A stretch of 64,000 bases of DNA from Lantana camara (lineage: Eukaryota; Streptophyta; Magnoliopsida; Lamiales; Verbenaceae), in the NCBI GenBank assembly GCA_037501455.1, contig CM074864.1:24856001-24920000 (forward strand), in the 5' to 3' direction. The notes beneath the pieces are model-generated. The model saw only the letters and a list, made by a program, of their open reading frames with translations. It searched no databases and had not been told where the DNA came from. The position numbers and the translations under genes were made by a program. Positions 35,413-45,159 of this stretch are shown one piece after another. The stretch's first letter is position 1; every line of letters starts with the position of its first letter.

Positions 35413-37539
35413 CTTTAGGATGTGACACCATGAACGGAGGGCCCCACATCCCCCGCACCGTGAGTCTGGTGCACCCATGAAATTGAAAGCCCATACATGA
35501 GCCAAACCCACAGCGAACGGAGACGGAACAAAGCAACCCTGTGTTAGGCAGGACTAGACCCTCTACCAACAAATCAACAGAACAAGAATACGAAAGCAAG
35601 ACAATCAATCAAGATAATAATATAAAAAAGGAATGTAATTCAGATAAGAATGTAAACATGGGTTCAAGTAAATCAATAACCTGTCCTAACCAGTCCCGAA
35701 CAATACAAAGTAATAACATATAAACGGGTTCAACTAGAGCCCTAAAAACCTGTCCCGAGTTCAATACAGTAAAGTAAAGATACAAGGTGGCCTACAAGGC
35801 TCGATTATAAAGTAGGAAAGGAATGTGGTACAATGCAAGGTGTGCACAAGACCAAGACTCGAACAAAGACCTCAATAAATTCCCACCTAACGACCATTGA
35901 ACCTGCAAGACAGACACTAAAAACGATGAGGGGGAGGGGTCAGCTAACTGACTGAGTGAAGGGGTTAACACATACATATATCTATAAACAGGCAGTCAGG
36001 CAAGCGTAATCCCACTATACATGATTTATTATCAAAATAGGTAATAGGAATCAGGAGTGGATTAACACGTACGGGGTGGAATTACGTCAAAGCATGCAAT
36101 TAGGTAAGTAAGATATACAATGCATATGTCGATATCCGTACGCCCTTTGTTGATACCCATTTTACCTTAACAATACACGAGCTCCAGCTGCTGAACAGGG
36201 ACTGGGGATATGCCAGAGGCTAGGGATATCTATGTGTTACGTTTTAGGGGACCCGGTGAGAAAGGGTATTTATTCCATCATGGACTCCACTTATCACTTA
36301 TTACATGACAGGAACAAGTAGGTATACAAGAAACAAACGAGAATCAGGATTTATTTCAATTATCAATTACTCTTTTCTCCGGGTGTAATGTGACTGGTAG
36401 CTAGCCCTCACATCTGCGACAAAAACAGCGGACTGTGGGTTAATGGCTCCCAATGACCAGAATCCCATCAATCCGCCAAACCTTCTGACGGAAGTCCGGG
36501 TTGCTCCAACAAGGTGGAGCTCATGTGAGAGGTGACCGTCGACTCGATGCCTCCTCGGTTCACTCAATACACAAGTCCCTGGGCCCCACGAACAAGTACA
36601 AGATCCATGTTGGCTAGCCCAACGCTACGAAAGCTTGGGGCAATGACATCTCGTAAAACAAGCTCAAGGTTAACACTACACATATTATAAAGCATTTCCG
36701 GTACATAGCTAATATAAAAGATACAGCTACTTTTACATGAAAACAATTTTGTTTATCTAGAGCATGTAAGGTTATAGGTCGTTTATAAAAGAAAACCCTC
36801 ACCTCCAAGTGCAAGAAAGACCAAGAGAGGAACCACGAGCCTCGAAAGTCACCACCAAGGAGATCACAAAATAAGAAAGGAAACAACAACTTAAAATGGA
36901 ACCAAGTAGGGTTCACAGCAGTTGTTCATGAAGTGGTGAAACGTGTGGTGGCATGATTCGCTATGCAGTATGCTATAAAAATACATAAATTGGTGTGATC
37001 GTGTTTACGTTCGTAATTCATGATCTCAAGCAATTAGGAACCAAGGAGTGACACTCAATGAAATAATTATCACCTAAATAAGCATATAATTCATATAAAT
37101 CACATACGGGGGTCAAGGAAGTGAAAGGAACGCAAGAAGAGAGGTTTAGGCAAAGTTTAGCAAAAGCTGACAGTTTTCAAAAACGCGCAAGCTGTAGGAA
37201 AATGGGAATATCTCGAGTTCTAGAAATGGGAATGGAGTTTTTGTTGTTGTATAAGAAACTGTACAAGCAGACCTTTAAAATGGTATATGGTTCGAATTGT
37301 GGTTCAAAGCGAGGTGAAAATGTCATAGGCCCGAAGTTGGATGAATGCAGTTTTTTGGCGAAGTGGTGACACCAAAATGGATTGATTATTTATCAAAAAC
37401 TAGAAAAGATATTAAGGTGATTCCAATTGGTGGATACTCTGGACTTCAAAAGGTTTGTGTGGTTAAAATTTTCAGGTCAATCAGAGTTCGTTTGGATAGG
37501 TAACGAAGAATAGAGCGGTGCATAAGGGCAGGTAGGGGG

Positions 37540-37662
37540 GACATGGGTGTGTCACCTCTCAAGGCAAAATAGGGACACAGGCGTGTCAGAGTACAGGCGT
37601 GAAAAAGGCTTGAGACGTGGGCGTGTCTCATTTTTCTTCATTGGTGGTGACACGGGCGTGTC
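37540..37662. repeat. GACACGGGCGTGTC palindromes in LARD-3 5' LTR
   Basis: Four palindromes centred at 37546.5, 37580.5, 37620.5 and 37655.5: two pairs, 34 and 35 bp, separated by 40 bp. The best is GTGACACGGGCGTGTCAC. A half copy (ACAGGCGTGA) lies near 37597. Confidence 0.88.
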
Positions 37663-38369
37663 ACACCCCTTCGTCCAAGCTCAACAATGGCGGAAAAAGA
37701 GGAAAAACGAGGCAACAACACAATCAAGACCCCGATTCACAAAAAATTCATACCACGAGACATATATAACATGTAGATCACATATTTGCATATAAAGGCT
37801 TACAGAACGACCTTAAACTCATAAACCCCAAACATGGAACTATTCGCCCATCTTCCCCAACTAGCCAAAGAACACGTATCCAAGGCACAAAATAGATATT
37901 AAATCGAAGCAAGTATCAAATAGAGAACAAATCTTACCTTGGGTCGTTGATCGGACGGTCGGATCTCACGAACCCAAGCTCAAGGCTTGATGGCCAAAAG
38001 GGATAGAATTTTCTTCCCTTTCTCTCTTCCTTGGCTGCTAAAATGTGGGAATGAGAGGGGAGAAACGGGCTTGGCCCATTTTGAGCTAAAATGTGTCTGA
38101 TAGTACGGGTAGGGTCAAATGGTATCCGATCTTTCTGGATCGGATTTTAATATGGCAGGGCGATCAAATGGCTTTAGAAAATTAAAAGGTTAATCCACTG
38201 AATCCGAATCATCGAAAAGAATTAAATGATAAGGTTAGAATTTGAATCCAAATTCCCGAGCTCAAGGTAGTCACGAAAGCCCCAAAACATCCTAACTAAT
38301 TAGGTCCCTAACTTGCATTAATTGGACAATTGAGCCCAAGTACAATTTAAATAAATTCTAAAGCACACG

Positions 38370-41300
38370 TGTAACATCCCGCTCGTCCTATAAATAAGGT
38401 ACGTCACTTTTAAACCTTTTTATGTGTGTAATTATGTGATTCCGTGCTTTGCACGACCCTAGTTTGAACTCTTTAAGAGTTTAGGGGCTTGTTTGCAATT
38501 TTCTCTTTTTAGGGGTTTTTCGGTCATTCCTCGTTCGATCGAGATTTTGACCTCTTTGAACCCTTTAACGCGTTCAGGGCAGCGAAACGAGTCTGTAGAC
38601 TCTGAGTTTGCCCAATTCTGACGTCGTTAGCCCTTTCTGCCGATCGTTTCTTCACGCGAGGACCGGGTTAAATATCTATCTTCATCATTTTTCGTGCCAT
38701 AACTGAGCTTCAGCTTCCTCTGTCTCTCTCCTGCGATCAACACTGTACACATACACTCGAATGTGTGTTTTCACACACTAGTTCAAACTCGCTCGTTTCT
38801 CGACGGATTTCGACGAACTAATAGTGCTTTTCGACGAGCTCTACGACGCGGTAACAACCGTACCAAGATCTCGACCACCCAATGAGTGGTGGCGGAGATA
38901 TGGTGGATTTTCAGGCGCGCAGGTGGGGGGTGGAAGAGCCGCCATTTCGCCGCCCATTCGCGGCGGCTTCCGGCCATCCTCCGGCGACACGCGGCCCAGG
39001 CTCGACAAGAAGACTTCCCGGCATAATTTTTTGTCCAGACGGCGCAACCTTCGGGACGGCGAGGAGGCCGCACGCGCCGCCCAAAGCCGGCGGCAGGCGG
39101 CGGCGCTACTGTAGTGGCGCGATTCCGCCGCCTCCGGCGATCTTTTTCGGTGAACTTCAACGGTTTCCAAGGTTTTTCAGGCTCCTGGTTCCATTTTCGG
39201 CATTGGATTGGCAAGAAAGTGACCGAAAATGGGGTTTTCCGGCAAGGTAGCAGCGGCGCAGCTTTGGGGTGGCGGTTCGGCCATTTTCCGGCCGGTTTTG
39301 GTGATGACTTCTTCACAAAAGTTGTTCCTGATGTCGAGTCCGAGCTATTCGTGGTGGTGGCGGCACCAGAACCGGTCGACGGCGGCGAACCGGTGGCGAA
39401 CCGGCTCTGGACCGGCGGTCCGTTTTTCCGGTGACTTTTTCGGCTTTTGGCTATGGGGCTTTCGTAGGGCTCGTTACGGGCTTTCCAACGGAATGTTCGG
39501 ATTTCGTTTTCGTTTTACGGTTTGCATTTAATTTCAGTTTTCGTCCTTGAAATTTAGTTCGGTTTTTCGTCAACGAAGTCCGGCGTGTTTGGTATTTTCT
39601 GAAATTGGTTGAGGGCTTTTGTCGAGCAGGCCGAGGCGTACGTTTCTGTCCTTCCGAGGAATTTTTCGACCACCGGAGGTGGTGGTCCGGCGGCTGTACG
39701 TGGCGGTCCGATAGGCTGCGGTGGCGGCATTTCGGTGACTTTCGGTCAGCGGGTTCCTTCCATCGTGGTGAGTCCAACGCCACTTTCCGTTCGTCAATCG
39801 GATGTCCAGTTGATTTTATATGAATTTTTGAAGTTGTTGTATTTATTTTCATTAATTGTTTTAATTGTAATTTCGGCCTTGTATGAACTATGAAATGGAA
39901 ATTGTGAATTGTATGATATATGAAAATATATTATGTTGTATGAAAGCTTGATTCGTGACTTATTAAATTTAATTGCCTCGTTATATGATTACTTACTTGA
40001 GAAAAATTTTTGTTTAAGGGGTGTTAATGTAATTTTAGAAAACTAATTGATTATGAATTTTATGAAATATAAGAAATGAATTATGATAGGCTAAGTTGTA
40101 TTTAATTTGAATGAATTGCTTAAGTATGCTAATTGTTAAAATATCGTGAGAATTGTCAATGTATAATTTGTATATAAATTGTTATGTAAATTGCGTTATT
40201 CCTTTCGAGAATTGGTGTTTGATATGAATGGAAGCTTTAATGTCATAATTTATTTTATGTAATTAATGTTAGGAATTTTATAAGCTATGCATCTTTTGAT
40301 ACGTATTATGAATTGTAATATGCTCTGAATGACTTGATTGAATAAATATGGGTTATATGTTGTATCATTTGTATTCGTGAACATGGCCGTGCGTCTGTTT
40401 GGTTGTTTTTGGAGTCTAAGTCTGTGTTGTTTGTTCAGTTGTTCGGGGGGTTGTCCAGGGAGTGTCTGTCCGTTGTCTGGGTTTCAGTGGGACTTCTTGG
40501 CCTGTGTTTTCCGTGTTCGTCGGTGTACGGTGAGGTTTTCTTTGTTTTAGTTATATCAACCTACAACCCTCTCTGTGTTTTGAGCCCTGCATGCGACAAT
40601 GTATATATATGTATTTAAATATATGCTTGATATGTATTTTGTGGGATTTGTCCCGTTTGCTATAAGATCTTGGAAAATGTTTTGTATATGTATATAAGCT
40701 ATTTTACGTTTGTTTGGAAAAGCTTCGGCAAGTGTGAGTGTGCGTAAGTGGGTGTGTGAGTATAAGCAGGGCATGATTTGCGGATAAGCTTCATATGATA
40801 AGTGTGATATGTGTAAGTGTGTGTGTATCTATGTGATGGGCCCCAGAGATTGTGGGTAAGGGAGACCCAGGACGACCATTGGGGTCGCCGGTTACGACCC
40901 CTGTGCACTTCTCCACCAACGGGAGACTTAGTTCTCCTATGCCGACGGAGCGCATTTTGGCTGGCCGTCGAAGGAACCGGGCGGGATCCTCCGGTTCACA
41001 TGTTTCGTTCTGTGGAGGGTTGAGAGGGGCACCTCTCTTCCCCAATGGTGTGGCGGTGGGATTGTTTATGAGTTTTGCTTCTGTTTATGCTTTGAGCAAG
41101 TGTGTGTTAAGCGTGAACTCTCCGAGTTAGTTTGATTTCGATTATGAATTTGGTTCGTGAAACGGGAATGGATTCATAATTAATAAAATTGGTTGATTTT
41201 GGCCTTTGGGCCTTAAACTCTTTTATATATTTATTATCATGGGAAAAATGTTTAGATTCCAAAAACCATGCCCCGATTCATAGACTTTTAAATTTGTTAT

Positions 41301-41974
41301 ATGCTCTGCTCGTATGTATATGTATGGGTACGTGTGTTAGCCCCCTCACCAGTCGTTAGGACTGACCCCTCCTCGTTGTTTTCTTTTCCCCCTTCTTTTG
41401 CTTGAGTTGCAGGTTTGCTTTGGAGTTCGTTGGTGCGAGGCGGTTGAGTCGAATCTTTCGTTTTGTTCGGGTTGAGTTCAGTCTTTGTATTTGTGTAGGT
41501 TTTGCATTCGTCTGAATTTAATTTAATTTATTTAATGTATAAGTTTACTTTTTTTGTTTTGTTATATCACTCTGAACAGATTTATGTTTAGGTTTGAATA
41601 TATGAATTTTCGGGATAGGTTAGGACAGGGCTTGGATTAGTTGAACCCGTTTTGATTGTATGTTATTCGGGACAGGTTAGGACAGGTTTCCTTGTTTAGT
41701 TGAACTCGTTTAGTTGATGTTTACTTATTTTCTGGATTATATAAATTAAGTTCGTTGCATGAAGTTTTTAAAAAGTTCATATTTTGAAATGCTTCCGCAT
41801 TCTGCTTTTGTCTTATCTTGCGTACTCTGTACAGGGTCTAGACCGCCTAGCCTTAGGTTGGATTTTGGTTTGTCATCCGTTCGCTGTGACTTGGTACGTG
41901 TGCGGATTTCCCATTTCGTACACGTGTCGGGTCATAGTGCGGGGGTGTGGCGCTCCACCGCTAGGGGTGTTACA
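38370..41974 (+). mobile_element. Solo LTR S4, LARD family with GC-rich leader (3,605 bp)
   Basis: TGTAACATCCCG...AGGGGTGTTACA flanked by perfect ACACG (38365-38369, 41975-41979). A GC-rich block of CGG/GCC repeats (38800-39770) ends in a donor-like TCGTG|GTGAGT (39768), matching the minus-strand LARD-4 LTR at 56211. Acceptor-like GAGTTGCAG at 41412, stem arms GCGAGGCGGT (41435) and ACCGCCTAGC (41842). I find no palindrome array. The many overlapping open frames in the GC-rich block, on both strands, are composition effects. Confidence 0.94.
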
Positions 41975-42097
41975 ACACGTAATTAAAATAGGGTAACAAG
42001 TTGACATGTAGGCATGCGACGTCACATAAATCACAAAATTATTGAATTAAACTCTCTCGTGACGTCGTACCTGGCCTGCCGGAAAAACGGGGTGTCA

Positions 42098-42452
42098 TAT
42101 TCTTGAACGGGCACCTTCAAGAAGAAATATACATGGCTCATCCTGAAGGTTTTATAGCCAGAAATCAGGAGCATATGGTATACGTGCTTAATAGATCTAT
42201 TTATGGTCTTAAGCAAGAGTCTAGATCATGGAACCACAGATTTAATGATGCAATTTAATCCTTTGGATTTATGCAATTGCCTGATGAACCATGTGTATAC
42301 AAGAGACATCATGATAGTGTTGTAACATTTTTAGTTCTATATGTGGGCGATATTCTGCTCATTGCGAATCATACCGGAATATTGTCAGCAGTCAAGATTT
42401 GGCTGTCAAATCAGTTTGACATGAAAGACCTAGCTGAGGCCAGTATATTCTA
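42098..42452 (+). pseudogene. Ty1/copia reverse transcriptase fragment, part 1
   Basis: Reads FLNGHLQEEIYMAHPEGF, then NRSIYGLKQ, then VTFLVLYVGDILLI, all standard copia reverse transcriptase blocks. Defects: the catalytic YVDD is YVGD (42340-42351), and a stop lies in the helix before SFGF (42256). The upstream part is lost at the LARD-3 edge. The downstream part continues at 51581 after LARD-2, whose target duplication TTCTA is 42448-42452. Non-functional. Confidence 0.93.
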
Positions 42453-45139
42453 TGTAACGTCCCAATTTCAGGTACGCTCGACACGTGTGACTTTCGAGCG
42501 TTAGGATTTTATTTCATTATTTTCGCTTAGTTAATTTAAACGTGTTACATTAAATTTTATAAATTGCGTGCAACATGAATATGTGGAAATATATGAAATA
42601 TGTGTCAACTTGAGAATTATTGTATCATTGGAATTTAATTATTGCATGAACTAATTGTCCAATTTGATTTAATTCCCAAATTGTCCATAATTGCTCAATT
42701 TGTTCTCTTTGAGGGACTAAATTGCATAAGAACTCGGTGGACTTAATTGATCACTTTCTAAACCTCGTATACTTAATTGCATGACTTATGTAACTTGGGG
42801 GATTTGATCATAATTATTGCATATTTCCCCAAGTGTATCGATATATGCATCTCTTCTACAACCATCATCTTCATTTTCATGTCAATCATCCCATATTTGC
42901 CTCTCCTCTCTACCGATCCAAACCCTAACCAAGAAAAGGAGAGATTTCATCATTTCTTGCTAAAATCTTTGAGGAATTGGAGGCCTTGGGACTTCATCTT
43001 CATCATCTCTCCATCCTTTCTTCTTCTTCTTTCATTCAAGGTAGGGATGGAAGCATATATGATTTCTTGGGAATTTATATGAAGCTAGGGTTCATGAATT
43101 GAAAGTGATATGTTGTGTATAAGTTGTTAGAAATATGATTGCATAAATTATAGCTTGAAATCCATGCTTAAATCTTGAGGTTATGGAGTTATATGTTAAT
43201 TTGAGATATGAGCTCAAGTTGGAGATATTGATGATTAAAGCTTGGATTATGTGTTTATATTACATATTATTGCTTCTTAAGCATGTATACATACTCTCCT
43301 TCACGAATTATAGTTGTTAGAATTAAATTATAAGTGTTTTGGGAGGTTGGATGATGTTTTCGTGCTCCCCTGTTTCTTCCCCTGTTCTGCTGCATCTTCT
43401 GTAAGACGGGAACGGCCCTTCCCGTTCCCTTTGTAAACAGGGAACGGCCGTTCCCATAATTTGAATAGTGCAGGGCGGCGAGGACGGGAACGACCGTTCC
43501 CATTTTGGCTTGCAAGCCGGAACGGCCGTTCCCAGCTTCGGGAGCAGTTTTGGGAGTGGGGGAACGGCCCTTCCCATTTTGTATGAAAACCTGGAACGGC
43601 CGTTCCCATACCCCTGGAAGTGCAGAAACATTCTGCACTAAATGGGATTTTTGGGACGTCGTTCCAACGGACTATTTGATCCCGAATTGCTATTATATGA
43701 TTGATTACATGTCGAAACATGATCTTTATATGCTAAATTGTTATTGCTCGATATTTCGTACTTGGTCATGCCGTGCGTCATAATTGGTACCATTATCGTT
43801 TAGTGTCTCACAAATGCACGTATTGTTTCCAGTTCTTGTCCAGTTATTCTCCAGGGCGGAGATTGTGGATCATGAGCACGTTCACGCATTCACGAGTCGT
43901 GTGTCGCCTGTCAGGTGAGGTTTAATTTCTAGCTACATAGAACCCGTATATCCCTTATGTGATATTTCGGCCAAAAGGTATTTATATTTATAATTTCCAT
44001 AAACTATTGACCACGATTTATAGCTACATGTTATCAAGTCATAGAGTATTTCACGCAAGTCATGTTTCAAGCAAGCAAGCCATGATTGTCCATGTTCATG
44101 ATTTCAAGCATGTTTAGGCGAGTAGCATGATCGTTCACGATGGGCCCGAGGGTAGTGACTAGAGCCAACCGGGAAAGCACGGGCTGACGGGTAACTCTGG
44201 TGCTATCCTCACCACATTTGGGGTCACCCCTGAATCCACTAGGAGGTTAGTGGAGGAAGGAGCTCCGGGCTTAGGGATTCATGTACCCTCTGCTCAACAT
44301 GTCGTGGATGGTGAAGGCTAGCTACCTTCCCATCATTGGAGGGAGAAGGAGACTGGGGACGAGTCCGGCACCACGGATGCGCCTCGGGTTATTTCATGAT
44401 TGTTATTCCATGTACATGTTACCTGATTACACTATTGCACGATCGCACGATAATTGATTGCATGGTCACCTCGTGATTAACAAACAAGCAAGCATGTTCA
44501 TTTGGAGTAAGGTTGGAGACCGCCCTCACTCGCCGGGGCCATGTATTGATTGATTGCATGCTAATAAACAAGTATTTAATATTGACAGCTGTATTCTCGG
44601 GCGAAGCTATGTTATTATTGAACTTGTATAATTATCTTTTTTAAACCTTTACCCGAGGATATAACTTGCATGTTATTTGCACTAATATATATGTAAACCC
44701 CTCACTCGGTCTTCACAGACTGACGCCTCCACCTTTCAGGTATTGCAGGTGCACGCTAGGTGGGAGTCGAGTCGTGTCAAGTTCAGTCCATGTAGTCAAG
44801 TCGATCACGGTGCATATTGTTTATTGTCATGTTAGAAGTGTTAATATAGTTACTGGGTATTTTTAATTGGAGATGATAATGTATTAATATGATAAGTTAG
44901 AATATATTTTATTGGTAAATGAGAAATATCATGCTTGAATAAATGAAAACTAATTGTTAGAAATTACTTTATGCTTCCGCTTTATCTTATTGCATATTTT
45001 AGTTATCCCGCCTAGCTTGTCGTGTATTGCATTGTCACCCGTTCGCTATAGGTTGGTTCATGTACGGATTGGCAGTTTCGTATGTGGATTGACCTATAGT
45101 GCGGGGGTGTGGCACCTCCACGTGTACCAGGGTGCTACA
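42453..45139 (+). repeat. LARD-2 5' LTR (2,687 bp)
   Basis: TGTAACGTCCCAATTTC...AGGGTGCTACA. Modules: donor-like TTCAAG|GTAGGG (43041), six palindromes (43408-43607), TGGGCCCGAGGG block (44141), hairpin CAGTC-type motif, acceptors TTTCAG (44739) and TTGCAG (44748), stem arms GCTAGGTGGG (44755) and CCCGCCTAGC (45007). The 3' LTR has the fully paired GCTAGGCGGG. Confidence 0.95.
43408..43607. repeat. Six GGGAACGGCCGTTCCC palindromes in LARD-2 5' LTR
   Basis: Starts at 43408, 43440, 43486, 43518, 43560 and 43592. Centre steps are 32, 46, 32, 42 and 32 bp: three pairs with identical internal spacing of 32. Preceded by CCCTGTTCTGCTGCATC. An identical array lies in the 3' LTR at 49844-50043. Confidence 0.97.
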
Positions 45140-45146
45140 TCTAAGG

Positions 45147-45159
45147 TGGTATCAGAGCC
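45147..45159 (+). other. LARD-2 primer binding site, initiator tRNA-Met
   Basis: TGGTATCAGAGCC, seven bases after the LTR end; a perfect match to the usual plant initiator tRNA-Met site. Confidence 0.95.

Larger units (their letters stand above)
30410..35420 (-). other. LARD-3 internal region, non-coding, with a copia solo LTR
   Basis: Minus-strand interior of about 3.1 kb once the solo LTR at 32945-34883 is set aside. No gag or pol recognised. Shared with LARD-1: the CAAACCACGGCCAA block (minus strand, near 35145) and the coding-like MEQQ segment (about 32575-32706). I see no GAGAGA hairpin array near its polypurine tract, unlike LARD-1, -2 and -4. Confidence 0.75.
21828..42097 (-). mobile_element. 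LARD-3: minus-strand LTR element, truncated, hosting four solo LTRs
   Basis: Two homologous minus-strand LTRs (21828-30409 and 35421-42097, insertions included) flank an interior of 30410-35420. On the minus strand the LTR starts TGTGACACCCCG and ends TGGTGTCACA. Polypurine tract (30411-30425) and primer site (35401-35412) are in the right places. The left edge lacks the first 270 bp or so of the LTR end. The right edge ends GGTGTCA against copia sequence without a provable target duplication. No coding capacity seen. Confidence 0.85.
35421..42097 (-). repeat. LARD-3 5' LTR (minus), interrupted by solo LTR S4
   Basis: Native sequence 35421-38369 and 41980-42097 (about 3.07 kb). On the minus strand: donor-like CAAG|GTAAGAT at 37931-37937, four palindromes (37540-37662), CAGTCAGTT-type hairpin, acceptor-like TGTCTTGCAG at 35903, and U5 stem arms at 35881-35891 and 35543-35553. 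The edge at 42097 lacks the last two bases expected of the LTR. Confidence 0.85.

Noticed and set aside
38783..39852. Several overlapping open frames of 70-177 codons on both strands
   Set aside because: They lie in a GC-rich LTR block where stop codons are rare in every frame. Overlap on both strands, no family motif, and location inside a solo LTR argue for composition effect.
42340..42351. Active copia reverse transcriptase
   Set aside because: Catalytic motif is YVGD instead of YVDD, with stops, a frame change and two LTR insertions.
43267..43783. Open frames of 92-130 codons repeated at 49703-50219
   Set aside because: The repetition is due to the two LTRs of LARD-2, and the residues simply translate the palindrome array. 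No protein family resemblance.
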